This document shows, one piece after another, positions 24,426 to 33,301 of a stretch of DNA of 64,000 nt. The translations under genes and the position numbers were made by a program. The notes beneath the pieces were generated by a model. That model did no database searches, was not told the origin of the DNA, and saw nothing but the letters and a program-made list of their open reading frames with translations. The DNA is from Streptomyces sp. NBC_01016 (GTDB taxonomy: Bacteria; Actinomycetota; Actinomycetes; Streptomycetales; Streptomycetaceae): the NCBI RefSeq assembly GCF_026341035.1, contig NZ_JAPEOQ010000002.1, forward strand, positions 1,798,001-1,862,000. Direction: 5' to 3'. Within the stretch, counting starts at the first letter, position 1, and the number at the start of each line of letters is the position of its first letter.

Positions 24426-25994
24426 TCAGCCGGCGACGGCGTTGCGGTTCGGGGCTCTGCCCCGGACCCCGCTGCTCAATCGCCGCAGGGGCTTGATTGC
24501 CGCCAGCGCCACCAGGACCGTCACCGCCCCGTGCACCGGCCACGCGCCGAACCGTACGTACAGCGTGGTGCCCCGCGCGGTCGGCATGTCGTAGACGCGG
24601 GCCGCGCTCGCCGATGTGCCGAGCCAGGCGCCGGCGCGCGTCCCGTCCGGGCCGTACACCGCGGAGACCCCGGTCAGCGTCGCGTGCACCATCGGGCGGC
24701 CGGTCTCGGCGGCCCGTACCGCCGCGAGCGAGGCGTGCTGCTCGGGCGCCCAACTGTGCTGGAACGTCGACGTCGAGGACTGCGCGAGCAGCACCTGCGC
24801 CCCGTCCCGCGTCAGCTGCCGCGTCATGTCGGGGAATGCCGACTCGAAGCAGACCAGCGGCCCGACGCGCAGCGTCCGCCCACCGTGGCGCACGTCCATC
24901 ACGACCTGCCGCGTGCCGCGCATCCGGTCCTCGCCTGCCGCCTTGCCGACGGAGGTGGCCCAGCCGAGGAGCGAGCGCGCGGGCACGTACTCGCCGAAGG
25001 GGACGAGCCGCATCTTGTCGTAGTGGTCGCCGGTGAGGCCGTTCCCGCCGACGAGCACGGAACTCTTGTATATGCCCTGGCCCGAGCCGTCGGCGGCGCG
25101 ACGCCGTGCGTCGACGTTGACGAGGATCTCCGCGTCCACCTCACGGGAGAGCGCGGCGAGCCGGCGGGCCAGGTCGGGGCGGCGCGGCAGGTCGTAGCCG
25201 ACGCTGCTCTCGCCCCAGACGACCAGGTCCACGCCCCGGCCCGCCAGTTGACGGGTCAGCCGCACCTCCCGGTCGAAGCGGGCCTTGATGCTGCCGAGGC
25301 CGTCCACCACGCCCGGCTGCACCACCGCGATCCGCGCCTGCCCGTCCGTGTCGGGCCGCGGCGCCCACACCCACGCAACTCCGGTGACCGCGACCGTGGC
25401 GACCAGCCCCGCCACCGCCGGAACGCGGGCGCCGCGCGCGACGACGAGGAGCGTCACGCCGGTGTTCACGGCCACCACGAGCAGGCTGAGCAGCCAGACG
25501 CCGCCCACCGACGCCAGCCGCAGTGCGGGTGTCACCTGCCACTGGCTGGAGCCGAGCAGACCCCACGGGCCGCCCAACCCCTGCCAGGAACGGACCAGTT
25601 CGACCATCAGCCATCCCGAAGGGACGGCGAGGAGCGCGGTCGCCGCCTGTCCCGGCGTCGGCCGGCCGTGCAGGAGGCGGCGCAGCAACCAGCCCCACGG
25701 CGCCCACAACGCGCCGAGCAGCGCCGCGAGGACGAGCGTGAACACATGCAGGCTCGGCAGCAGCCAATGGTGCACCGCGAGCATGAACCCGAGCCCGCCG
25801 AGCCAGCCGTCGAGCGCCGCCCGGCGCGGCGTGCCGGCCGAGCGCGCGAGCAGCATCCACGGCACGAGGGCGACGTACGCGAACCACCACAGGGAGGGCG
25901 CCGGGAACGCGAGCGCGGGCAGGGCGCCCGCGCCGACCGCCGCGGCGCCGCGCCACCAACGTGATGTGTCGAGCCGCTGCCGCCACCCCTCCAT
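24426..25994 (-). CDS. lnt: Apolipoprotein N-acyltransferase
   Basis: This 522-residue membrane enzyme adds the third acyl chain to lipoproteins. About seven N-terminal helices are followed by a nitrilase-like domain with the catalytic set in place: Glu in WGESSVGYD, Lys in YDKMRLVPFGEY and Cys in VCFESAFP. ATG 25994 has GGGAGG at good spacing; ATG 26030 is an alternative. The last 23 codons (KPLRRLSSGVRGRAP...) are translated from a dispersed 47-bp repeat, so the native C-terminus was probably shorter or different. The gene stands alone, without ppm1 fused to it. Confidence 0.9.
   Translation of the reverse strand: MEGWRQRLDTSRWWRGAAAVGAGALPALAFPAPSLWWFAYVALVPWMLLARSAGTPRRAALDGWLGGLGFMLAVHHWLLPSLHVFTLVLAALLGALWAPWGWLLRRLLHGRPTPGQAATALLAVPSGWLMVELVRSWQGLGGPWGLLGSSQWQVTPALRLASVGGVWLLSLLVVAVNTGVTLLVVARGARVPAVAGLVATVAVTGVAWVWAPRPDTDGQARIAVVQPGVVDGLGSIKARFDREVRLTRQLAGRGVDLVVWGESSVGYDLPRRPDLARRLAALSREVDAEILVNVDARRRAADGSGQGIYKSSVLVGGNGLTGDHYDKMRLVPFGEYVPARSLLGWATSVGKAAGEDRMRGTRQVVMDVRHGGRTLRVGPLVCFESAFPDMTRQLTRDGAQVLLAQSSTSTFQHSWAPEQHASLAAVRAAETGRPMVHATLTGVSAVYGPDGTRAGAWLGTSASAARVYDMPTARGTTLYVRFGAWPVHGAVTVLVALAAIKPLRRLSSGVRGRAPNRNAVAG
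24451..24497. repeat. Dispersed 47-bp repeat inside the lnt 3' end
   Basis: The element begins GGGGCTCTGCCCCGG and ends GCAGGGGCTTGAT. It differs at one base from the inverted copy at 46671-46717 and at four from the copy at 21491-21537. It is read through in frame by lnt. Confidence 0.85.
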
Positions 25995-26089
25995 GCGCCG
26001 CGCCTCCCGACTCGTACTCGTACGACCCATCGCCTCGCGCCTACAGTGTGCGCGCCGCCGACGATCAACGACAGTGGGCGGAGAGCGGG

Positions 26090-26566
26090 TCAGCTGCCCG
26101 CGACGGCCGGCTGGGGGACGCGGCGCCACTTCTCGTAGACCGTCACCCGGTGCAGCCGCCAGCCGCCGGCCGTACGGACGAGGTCGAAGGCGTACCGGCC
26201 GCCGCAGATGAAGTCGGGGGCGGTCGAGTCGCCGTCGCCCGCGAAGCGCATGGGGTTGAAGTAGTCGGCCCGGACGCGGCCCGTGTCGCCGATGTCGCGG
26301 TCGACGGTGTCGAAGCGGACCCGGCGGTTCACGATCAGGTGCTGGCGCATCGGGAACAGCTCCATCGTCGTCGACAGCCACTGCGCGATCTCCGCGGCGG
26401 TGCCCTCCACCCCTCCCGCCTCCCGGTAGTCGGCACGGCCCTCCGGTTCGAACAGGGCGCGGTACGCCGCCCAGTCGCCGTCGTCCACGGCCGCCGCGTA
26501 GTCCGTCACCAACTCGTCGACGGCGAGGCGGTCGAGGACGGTTGCCAGTTCCACACGCTGCGTCAT
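26090..26566 (-). CDS. NTF2-like/SnoaL-like protein
   Basis: This 158-residue protein has the cone-shaped NTF2-like fold of the SnoaL-4 type: VLDRLAVDELVTDYAAAVDDGDWAAYRALF split near residue 10-40, IAQWLSTTMELFPMRQHLI and a C-terminal VYEKWRRVPQ strand. Relatives include scytalone dehydratase-like and polyketide-cyclase-like enzymes plus many of unknown role. ATG 26566 was chosen over an upstream in-frame ATG because the homologous start is MTQRVEL-like. It lies upstream of lnt on the same strand, 95 bp apart. Confidence 0.8.
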   Translation of the reverse strand: MTQRVELATVLDRLAVDELVTDYAAAVDDGDWAAYRALFEPEGRADYREAGGVEGTAAEIAQWLSTTMELFPMRQHLIVNRRVRFDTVDRDIGDTGRVRADYFNPMRFAGDGDSTAPDFICGGRYAFDLVRTAGGWRLHRVTVYEKWRRVPQPAVAGS

Positions 26567-26666
26567 CGGCTCAGTCTCGGGCCCTGGGCGCACAGAACCA
26601 AGAGGCGTGCGCCGCCAGGTCGAAAACTCCTGGGGAGCGCGGGGCGTGCGCTGTTACGGTCGCGCC

Positions 26667-27335
26667 ATGGCAGCTGATCCGAACACGCAACTCCCGGACG
26701 GGACACCAGGACCCGTCACGGCGGACGACGTCGTGCAGGCCGTCGAGCTCGCGGTCGCCGCGCTGCGGGCCGCGGCCGACGCCGACTGGAACGCCCCGGC
26801 GGGCTCGCTCGTGTGGACGTGCTGGGAGACCGGCGAGCACCTCGCCGACGACCTCTTCTTCTACGCCGCGCAGATCGGCTCGCTGCGCCCCCTGGAGGAC
26901 GACTCCGTCCGCTGGGGCTACAGCCGGCGCCGCGCCGAGGGACCGGACAACACGATCACCGTCGAGCTCGAAGCGGGTCCGTCCGCCATGCTCGGGGCCC
27001 TGGAGGCGGGCGGCGGCATCCTCGCCGCGGTGGTGCGCGCGACCCCGCCGACCGCCCGCGGATTCCACGTCTTCGGCGCCTCCGACCCCGAGGGCTTCGC
27101 CGCGATGGGCGTCGTCGAGACGCTGGTGCACGCGCACGACCTGGCGCTCGGGCTCGGCATCGCGTTCGAGCCGCCCGCCGACCTGTGCGCGCGCACGCTG
27201 CACCGCCTCTTCCCCGACGTCCCCGGTGACACCGAGCCGTGGGCGACGCTGCTGTGGGCCACGGGCCGCGGCGAGCTGGAGGACAGGGGCCGGCGCGGGA
27301 AGTGGCGCTGGTACGGTGCGCCCGCCGCGACATGA
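26667..27335 (+). CDS. DinB/maleylpyruvate-isomerase-like protein
   Basis: This 222-residue protein has the four-helix DinB/MDMPI fold. The phrases WTCWETGEHLADDLFFYAAQ near residue 50 and VETLVHAHDLALGLG near 150 hold the three histidines that bind the metal in mycothiol-dependent enzymes. Streptomyces carries many paralogues, thought to act in mycothiol-dependent isomerisation or detoxification. No partner genes fix its substrate. It is divergent from the NTF2-like gene. Confidence 0.8.
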   Translation: MAADPNTQLPDGTPGPVTADDVVQAVELAVAALRAAADADWNAPAGSLVWTCWETGEHLADDLFFYAAQIGSLRPLEDDSVRWGYSRRRAEGPDNTITVELEAGPSAMLGALEAGGGILAAVVRATPPTARGFHVFGASDPEGFAAMGVVETLVHAHDLALGLGIAFEPPADLCARTLHRLFPDVPGDTEPWATLLWATGRGELEDRGRRGKWRWYGAPAAT

Positions 27336-27395
27336 TCTTCGTCCGCGTGGCCACATCCCGGCCCACGGGGACGCACTTCTGACCAGGAGGCCCCC

Positions 27396-28136
27396 TTGAA
27401 CCGCCCCATCACGCTCGTCACCGGCGGCAGCCGAGGCATCGGCGCCGCCACGTCCGTGCGTCTCGCGCGCGAAGGCCACGATGTCGCGCTGTCCTTCGTG
27501 AGCGACAAGGACGCCGCCGAGCGCACCGCCGAGGCCGTGCGTGCCGAGGGCGCCCGCTGCGCCGTCGTACGGGCCGACACCTCCCAAGAGGCCGATGTGG
27601 AGCGCCTCTTCGACGAGGCGCGTGCCCAACTCGGGTCGCTCACCGGGCTGGTGAACAACGCGGGTGTCACCGCTCCTGTCGGCCCCTTCGCCGACGCGCG
27701 CACCGAGGACTTCCGCCGCGTCCTCGACGTCAACGTCCTCGGTGTCCTGCTGTGCTGCCGCCGCGCCGCACGCGACATGACGGCGGCGGGCGCCGGCGCC
27801 ATCGTGAACGTGTCCTCCGGGGCCGCCACCATCGGCAGCCCCGGCCAGTACGTGCACTACGCCGCGTCCAAGGCGGCCGTGGACACGATCACCCTGGGCC
27901 TCGCCAAGGAGCTCGGCCCGGCGGGCGTGCGGGTCAACGGTGTGGCGCCCGGCATCATCGACACCGGGATCCACGCCACCAGCGGCACGCCCGACATCGC
28001 GCGCGAAGCGGCTCCCGGGATCCCGCTGCGGCGCCCGGGGAGGGCGGACGAGATCGCGGGGGCGATCGCCTGGCTGCTGTCGCCGGACGCGTCGTACGCG
28101 ACGGGGACCGTGGTGAGGGTGGCCGGGGGACGCTGA
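27396..28136 (+). CDS. SDR-family oxidoreductase
   Basis: This 246-residue classical short-chain dehydrogenase starts at TTG 27396 behind AGGAGG. It has TGGSRGIGAAT near residue 8, NNAG near 87, the Ser in NVSSGAATIG, YAASKAA near 153, and ends TVVRVAGGR. Sequence is closest in style to glucose-dehydrogenase-like or FabG-like SDRs. Substrate unknown; no operon partner on this strand. Confidence 0.85.
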   Translation: MNRPITLVTGGSRGIGAATSVRLAREGHDVALSFVSDKDAAERTAEAVRAEGARCAVVRADTSQEADVERLFDEARAQLGSLTGLVNNAGVTAPVGPFADARTEDFRRVLDVNVLGVLLCCRRAARDMTAAGAGAIVNVSSGAATIGSPGQYVHYAASKAAVDTITLGLAKELGPAGVRVNGVAPGIIDTGIHATSGTPDIAREAAPGIPLRRPGRADEIAGAIAWLLSPDASYATGTVVRVAGGR

Positions 28137-28204
28137 GCGGCCCCCGGCGGGTGGAGGCGGTGGTGGCTGTGGAGACGGTCGGGGCCTGATCCGAACGGCA
28201 GGCC

Positions 28205-28378
28205 CTAGGCCGCTTCCACGACCTCCGCGCGCACCGCGGCCGCCCACTCCGTGACCAGCAGCGCGTACTGGGCGCGCTGCTCTCCGGTGAGTCGGCCTCC
28301 GGTGCGCAGCCACAATCCGCGGATCTGCTCGTTGACTTCCTCGGCAGACCGCACAGGACCAGAATTGACGGGCGGCAT
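28205..28378 (-). CDS. Small 57-residue protein
   Basis: The ATG at 28378 opens a 57-codon frame: MPPVNSGPVRSAEEVNEQIR at the start and a helical Arg/Glu/Ala-rich remainder ending REVVEAA-like. It has no Cys and is probably one helical pair. A good vegetative promoter (TTGACG-N16-CAGGGT) lies 36 nt upstream, and codon third positions are GC-rich, both of which favour a real gene. The family resembles short Streptomyces hypothetical proteins; I do not recognise a function. Confidence 0.65.
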   Translation of the reverse strand: MPPVNSGPVRSAEEVNEQIRGLWLRTGGRLTGEQRAQYALLVTEWAAAVRAEVVEAA

Positions 28379-28413
28379 GTGCCAAGGCTACGTGCGGGCC
28401 GCCCGGTTTGGGA

Positions 28414-28441
28414 ACCCTGAGCGAACGGTCCTGAGCGTCAA
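28414..28441 (-). promoter_or_regulatory. Promoter of the 57-residue protein gene
   Basis: On the minus strand TTGACG (28441-28436) and CAGGGT (28419-28414) are 16 bp apart, giving a start site roughly 25-30 nt before the small ORF. Confidence 0.5.
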
Positions 28442-28478
28442 GTGACCGAAGATGTAAAGGAGTTCGCGAAAGGCCTGG

Positions 28479-29330
28479 TCACGCGCCGACCGCCGTCGGA
28501 AGCGCCGTCGTGGCGAGCAGCGTCAGACGGTCCGCGTCCGGGGTGCCGGGCTCGGCCGTGTAGAGCATGACGCGCAGATCGTCGCCCGCCACCGTGAGAA
28601 TGTCGCAGTCCAGCGTCAGCGGGCCGACCTCCGGGTGGTCGATCGTCTTGCGCGCCGCGGCGTGCCGGCCGACGGCCCCCGAGTCCCACAGCTCGGCGAA
28701 CCGCGGGCTGCGCGTGCGGAGTTCGTCGACGAGCGTGTGCAGACGCGGGTCCAGTGGGTAGCGGCTCGCGGTCGTGCGCAGGTCCGACACCAGGGCCGTC
28801 TCCATGGCCTGCCGCTCGTCGGGGGTCTGGCGGACCCGGCTCGTCGGCCCGAGGAACGTCCACCACACGCCGTTGCGCCCGTTGCCTCCCCATTCCGGGC
28901 GCTCGCCGAGCAGCGCCGTGTACAGCGGGTTCGCGAGCAGCAGCGTCCACGCCGCGTCGAACACCGCGGCCGGCGTCCCGGACAGCCGGTCCAGGAGCCG
29001 GCGCACGCCAGGGGTGAGCCGGGCCGGCACCGTCTCAAGGCCCGGCGGCGCGAGACCCGCGAGCCGGAAGAGGTGCTCACGCTCCGCGTCCGTAAGGCGC
29101 AGCGCGCGGGCCAGCGCCTCCACGACCTGGTCGGAGGGGTGGGTGGCGCGGCCCTGTTCCAGCCGGGTGACGTAGTCCGCCGAGATCCCCGCGAGCAGTG
29201 CCAGCTCCTCGCGGCGCAGCCCCGCGGCCCGCCGCTGCCCCACGGCGGCGATCCCCGCGGCCTCCGGCGGGACCCGGTCCCGCCAGCGCCGCACCGTCTC
29301 CCCGAAATCGCCGAGCTCCGCATGTGCCAT
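28479..29330 (-). CDS. XRE-family regulator with MmyB-like ligand domain
   Basis: This 283-residue protein has an N-terminal XRE helix-turn-helix (GLRREELALLAGISADYVTR near residue 38, LEQGRATHPS) and a C-terminal PAS-like MmyB ligand-binding domain from about residue 105 (PAAVFDAAWTLLLANPLYTALL). Such regulators are abundant in Streptomyces, typically divergent from an SDR gene that they control, with a fatty-acid-like ligand in the MmyB domain. That exact arrangement is seen here, with a perfect inverted repeat between the genes. Confidence 0.88.
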   Translation of the reverse strand: MAHAELGDFGETVRRWRDRVPPEAAGIAAVGQRRAAGLRREELALLAGISADYVTRLEQGRATHPSDQVVEALARALRLTDAEREHLFRLAGLAPPGLETVPARLTPGVRRLLDRLSGTPAAVFDAAWTLLLANPLYTALLGERPEWGGNGRNGVWWTFLGPTSRVRQTPDERQAMETALVSDLRTTASRYPLDPRLHTLVDELRTRSPRFAELWDSGAVGRHAAARKTIDHPEVGPLTLDCDILTVAGDDLRVMLYTAEPGTPDADRLTLLATTALPTAVGA

Positions 29331-29359
29331 GCCACCACTGTGCCCCGCCAGGGCCGGAT

Positions 29360-29386
29360 CTTCCTGGTATCGCCGGTCCCAGGAAG
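29360..29386. promoter_or_regulatory. XRE operator candidate
   Basis: CTTCCTGG (29360-29367) and CCAGGAAG (29379-29386) form a perfect 8-bp inverted repeat with an 11-bp spacer, centred between the divergent XRE and SDR genes. Confidence 0.65.
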
Positions 29387-29431
29387 ACGGGACGACTGGT
29401 CGCCGGACCGCCCCCGGCGCAGCCTGGACGC

Positions 29432-30139
29432 ATGACCACCACACTGATCACCGGGGCCAACAAGGGCCTCGGACACGAAACCGCCCGCCGCCTCGTCGAG
29501 GCGGGCCACACGGTCTACGTCGGCGCCCGCGACCCCGAGCGCGGCCGTCGCGCCGCCGAGGAGCTCGGCGCGCGGCACGTCGTCATCGACGTCACCGACG
29601 ACGCCTCCGTCGCGGCCGCCGCGAAGACGATCGAGGTCGAGGGCGGCCTCGACGTACTGATCAACAACGCCGGCATCGAGGGCCGCACCGACGGCAACGG
29701 GATCGTGCTCCCGGCCGACGAGACCGTCGACACCCTGCGCCCGCTGTTCGAGACGAACGTCTTCGGCACCGTCCGCGTCACCCACGCGTTCCTGCCGCTG
29801 CTGCGCCGCTCCGTCGCCCCCGTCATCGTCAACGTCAGCAGCGGCCTGGCCTCGCTGGCCGGCGCCACCGACTCGGGGAACCCGGCGGCCGGCTACCCCG
29901 GCCTCGCCTACCCGGCCTCCAAGACCGCCGTGAACATGCTGACGGTGCAGTACGCGAAGGCGTTCCCGGAGCTGCGGATCAACGCGGTCGAGCCCGGCTT
30001 CACCAGGACCGACCTGAACGGCAACACGGGTGTCCAGACCGTCGAGCAGGGCGCCGAGATCATCGTCCGGATGGCGCGGGTCGGCGCGGACGGACCGACG
30101 GGTACGTATGTCTCCGCCGAGGGTCCGCTGCCCTGGTGA
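29432..30139 (+). CDS. SDR-family oxidoreductase under XRE control
   Basis: This 235-residue SDR begins MTTTLITGANKGLGHETARR and has NNAGIEGR near residue 78, the Ser in NVSSGLASLAG, and Tyr-x-x-x-Lys as YPASKTAV near 165. It resembles carbonyl-reductase-like SDRs (GANKGLG and NADPH preference). Its divergent neighbour is the MmyB-type XRE regulator, a conserved pairing in Streptomyces. Substrate is unknown. Confidence 0.86.
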   Translation: MTTTLITGANKGLGHETARRLVEAGHTVYVGARDPERGRRAAEELGARHVVIDVTDDASVAAAAKTIEVEGGLDVLINNAGIEGRTDGNGIVLPADETVDTLRPLFETNVFGTVRVTHAFLPLLRRSVAPVIVNVSSGLASLAGATDSGNPAAGYPGLAYPASKTAVNMLTVQYAKAFPELRINAVEPGFTRTDLNGNTGVQTVEQGAEIIVRMARVGADGPTGTYVSAEGPLPW

Positions 30140-30155
30140 CGTTCTGCCCGCGCGC

Positions 30156-31076
30156 CTACGGCTTGAGCACGATCTTCCCGTGGGTATGCCGGCGCTCCAA
30201 CTCGCTGAAGGCCTCGCGTACTTCCTCCAGCGGGTAGGTGCGGGCGATCGGCACCTCCAGCTCGCCGCGAGAGGCCAGTCGGGCCAGTTCGCCGAGGACG
30301 ACCGCGCTGGCCGCCGCGCCCTCCCCGTAGGTACGGGCGCCGACCCTGCCCGCGACCTTCCAGTCGCGGATGGTGTTGATGCGCTCGGGCCGCACCCCCA
30401 GCTCCACGGCGAGCTCGACATAACCGGTGCCGAACGTGTCGATGAACGCGTCGACCCCCCGGTCTCCCGCGGCCTCCCGGATCCGCTCCCGCACCCCGTC
30501 CCCGTACGCGAGGGGGATCACGCCCTTCTCCTTCAGCCAGCCGTGATGCGGCTCGCTCGCGAGCCCGATGACGGTGACGCCGTGGCGCCGCGCGAGCTGT
30601 ACGGCCATCGACCCGACGCCGCCCGCCGCGCCGGACACCACGACCGTGTCGCCGGGGCGGAGGTCCACGGCCCATACGCAGGCGTACGCGGTGGACCCGG
30701 CGACGTACAGGGATCCGGCCACGTCCCAGGGGAGCCCGGAAGGGCGGTGCACGAGGTTCACGTCGTCGACGACGACGTACTCGGCGTGGCTGGCCCTGCG
30801 GTGCGTGAATCCGACGACCTCGTCGCCGACCCCGAAGTCCCTTACGTGGGAGCCGACTTCGACGACGACCCCGGCCAGATCGCTGCCCTGCCCCGACGGG
30901 AACGTGGCGGGCCACCGCTCGTGCAGGAAGCCTGTCCTGATGCTCACCTCGCCGGGCTGGATCCCGGCCGCCCGCACCTCGACCAGCACCTGGTCGGCCG
31001 CGGGCACGGGCCGCGGCGCGTCCTCGACCCGCAGCACATCGATCCCGCCGTACTCGTGAAACCGCACCGCTCGCAT
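30156..31076 (-). CDS. Zinc-independent quinone-oxidoreductase-type MDR
   Basis: This 306-residue medium-chain reductase begins MRAVRFHEYGGIDVLRV, has the GQGSDLAGVV segment near residue 60 and the NADPH motif SGAAGGVGSMAVQLARR near 140. The cysteine/histidine zinc ligands of alcohol dehydrogenases are absent, as in quinone oxidoreductases. It probably reduces quinones or unsaturated carbonyls with NADPH. It lies convergent with the SDR gene, 16 bp between stops. Confidence 0.85.
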   Translation of the reverse strand: MRAVRFHEYGGIDVLRVEDAPRPVPAADQVLVEVRAAGIQPGEVSIRTGFLHERWPATFPSGQGSDLAGVVVEVGSHVRDFGVGDEVVGFTHRRASHAEYVVVDDVNLVHRPSGLPWDVAGSLYVAGSTAYACVWAVDLRPGDTVVVSGAAGGVGSMAVQLARRHGVTVIGLASEPHHGWLKEKGVIPLAYGDGVRERIREAAGDRGVDAFIDTFGTGYVELAVELGVRPERINTIRDWKVAGRVGARTYGEGAAASAVVLGELARLASRGELEVPIARTYPLEEVREAFSELERRHTHGKIVLKP

Positions 31077-31203
31077 CCCGCGCCCACCCGTCCCGTTCGG
31101 ATCAACTGTGACGTGGGTCGCAACACTTGGGGCGCCCGGTCTCTTCCCCGGGGTGGTCCCTTTCCCGGGTCTGTTTCTCTTGGTCGCTCTCTTCCGGATC
31201 CGC

Positions 31204-32079
31204 TCAGCCCGCCGACTCTGCGGCATGCGGGCTGAGTACGCCCACGCTCACCAGGATGAACAGGGCGATGCCGAGGATGATCCGGTAGTACACGAACGGC
31301 ATGAAGCTGCGCGTCGAGATGAACTTCATGAGCCAGGCGATCACCGCGTATCCGACGCCGAAGGCGATCAGTGTGGCGAACACCGTGGGGCCCCAGGAGA
31401 CGTGGCCGCCCTCGCTCGCGTCCTTGAGCTCGAAGACGCCCGAGGCCAGGACCGCCGGGATCGCCAGGAGGAAGGAGTAGCGGGCCGCGGACTCACGGGT
31501 GTAGCCGAGGAAGAGGCCGCCGCTGATCGTGGCGCCGGAGCGGGAGACGCCGGGGATGAGGGCGAGTGCCTGGCACAGGCCGTAGATCAGGCCGTCCTTG
31601 ACCGAGAGATCCTTGAGTTCCTTGCGGGTGTGGGCCACACGGTGGCGACCGCCCGTCTCGTCGCGGGCCGCCAGCCGGTCGGCGATGCCGAGGACGACGC
31701 CCATCACGATCAGCGTCGTCGCGGTGAGCCGCAGATCGCGGAACGGGCCCTCGATCTGGTCCTTGAACGTCACGCCGAGCACCCCGATCGGGATCGAGCC
31801 GACGATCACCAGCCAGCCCATCTGCGCGTCGTGGTCGCCCCGCATCGTCTTGTCGGTGAGGGACCTGAACCACGCCGAGATGATCCGCGCGATGTCCTTG
31901 CGGAAGTAGATGACGACCGCGGTCTCGGTGCCGAGCTGGGTGATCGCCGTGAAGGCGGCGCCGGGGTCGTGCCAGCCCGCGAACGCGGCCGTGAGGCGCA
32001 GATGGGCGCTCGACGAGATCGGCAGGAACTCCGTGAGCCCCTGGACGAGCCCGAGGATGAATGATTCGAACCAGGACAT
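31204..32079 (-). CDS. uppP: Undecaprenyl-diphosphate phosphatase
   Basis: This 291-residue polytopic membrane enzyme dephosphorylates undecaprenyl diphosphate so that the cell-wall lipid carrier can be reused; it also gives bacitracin tolerance. Both signature motifs are intact: QGLTEFLPISSSAHL near residue 13 with the catalytic Glu, and PGVSRSGATISGG near residue 178. Eight or so helices are visible. Length and start are standard for the family. Confidence 0.95.
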   Translation of the reverse strand: MSWFESFILGLVQGLTEFLPISSSAHLRLTAAFAGWHDPGAAFTAITQLGTETAVVIYFRKDIARIISAWFRSLTDKTMRGDHDAQMGWLVIVGSIPIGVLGVTFKDQIEGPFRDLRLTATTLIVMGVVLGIADRLAARDETGGRHRVAHTRKELKDLSVKDGLIYGLCQALALIPGVSRSGATISGGLFLGYTRESAARYSFLLAIPAVLASGVFELKDASEGGHVSWGPTVFATLIAFGVGYAVIAWLMKFISTRSFMPFVYYRIILGIALFILVSVGVLSPHAAESAG

Positions 32080-32229
32080 GAGGTGGGTACGCGATCCAGG
32101 TGCTCGGCGGAACCGGCCGCGAACGCGGGCCAGGCGGGGCGGCGCGAACTCCCGTCACACCGGGCCCGGGGTACGCGTGGGGCAGAGTAGCGTTCGAAAG
32201 TGACGGGAGCACCACAGCGGAGTGAGCGG

Positions 32230-32316
32230 AGCCTTTACAGGGCCCATTCAGGCCCCTTTGCAGGCCCGCACGCAGGCCCCTTTGCAGGCCCCCTTACAAA
32301 CCCCTTTACAGGCCCG
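32230..32316. repeat. Degenerate 12-bp tandem repeat
   Basis: About six imperfect copies of CAGGCCCCTTTG lie between the uppP start and the stop of the ArsR-type gene; the ArsR stop codon (TAA at 32308-32306) is inside the last copy. Confidence 0.65.
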
Positions 32317-33292
32317 GCCGTTGGGCCCGAAGGAGCGCGTCCCCCGTCGGCGTACGGAAGTAGAGCACCGAGCGGCCCGCCCTGCGCCGCTGTACGAGAC
32401 GGGCCGCGTGCAGCACCTTCAGGTGGCGGCCCACCGAGCCGAGGCCCTGTCCTGTGAGGGCCACCAACTGGCTGGTGGTCAGCGGCTGTTCGAGGAGGAC
32501 GAGGACCTGCGCGCGGGCCGCGCCGAGCAGCGCCGCGAGTCCGCCGGGCGGCGCCGCCCTGTCGACGTCCGCGAGGGCGCCCGCGCACGGGTAGACGACG
32601 GCGTACCGGTCGACCGGAACCCGCTCCGGCCATGACACCCAGCCCTGCTTCGGTGTGACCGGGACGAACAGCAGCTGTGTGCCGGCGATGTCCCGTGGCG
32701 GGTAGTCATGTGCGTTGATCCGGAGCCGGCCCTCGCCGAGCCAGCCCATCGTGGGGCGCATCCCGCCGAAGGCCGCCGCCCAGCCGCCCCGCGTCAACTC
32801 CCTTGTCCTGGCGAGGACATCGGCCTCGATGATCCGGCGGCGCCGCGGCCACTCCGGGAGGACCGTCTCCTGCCACACCCACGCGAGCAGCGCCGCCGCG
32901 CGCTCCGCCAGGTCATCGGCGTGGGCGAGCGCGTCGGGCAGCGGGCCGGGGGAGGAGACCGCGAGGTCGGCGCGGACGGCCGCCGGCGACGTGGCCCGTA
33001 TCCGCGCGAGGCCGTCCGCCAGATCGTCCTCGCGGGCGCCGTCGGGTGTGGGCGTCATGAAGTCGGCGATCCACCGCGCCCCGAACGCGGCGCCCAGCAG
33101 CAGCGCCGTCGTCGGCTCCGCGGCGAGCCGCGCGCGGTAGGCGGGCAGATGGGCGTCCAGCCAGCGCCGCTCGCCGGGGTGCGCGGCGACGGGATCGGCC
33201 AGCTTCTTCAGGCTCGCGGTCGCCTCGGCGAGCCGCGACACGATGAACCGGCTGCCCGCGAGCGTGTCCGCGTCGACCTGCCAGATACCCAC
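32306..33292 (-). CDS. ArsR-type regulator with C-terminal winged helix
   Basis: This 328-residue regulator begins VGIWQVDADTLAGSRFIVSR and has its ArsR-like helix-turn-helix at the C-terminus, about residues 265-320 (LEQPLTTSQLVALTGQGLGSVGRHLKVLHA). The N-terminal 250 residues are a DUF5937-like effector domain. GTG 33292 is chosen because this is the usual family start and because the inverted repeat at 33322-33341 would then lie upstream as an operator; an ATG at 33343 is also in frame. It is divergent from an MFS pump, its likely target. Confidence 0.8.
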   Translation of the reverse strand: MGIWQVDADTLAGSRFIVSRLAEATASLKKLADPVAAHPGERRWLDAHLPAYRARLAAEPTTALLLGAAFGARWIADFMTPTPDGAREDDLADGLARIRATSPAAVRADLAVSSPGPLPDALAHADDLAERAAALLAWVWQETVLPEWPRRRRIIEADVLARTRELTRGGWAAAFGGMRPTMGWLGEGRLRINAHDYPPRDIAGTQLLFVPVTPKQGWVSWPERVPVDRYAVVYPCAGALADVDRAAPPGGLAALLGAARAQVLVLLEQPLTTSQLVALTGQGLGSVGRHLKVLHAARLVQRRRAGRSVLYFRTPTGDALLRAQRPGL

Positions 33293-33301
33293 GGCCGCCC
33301 C

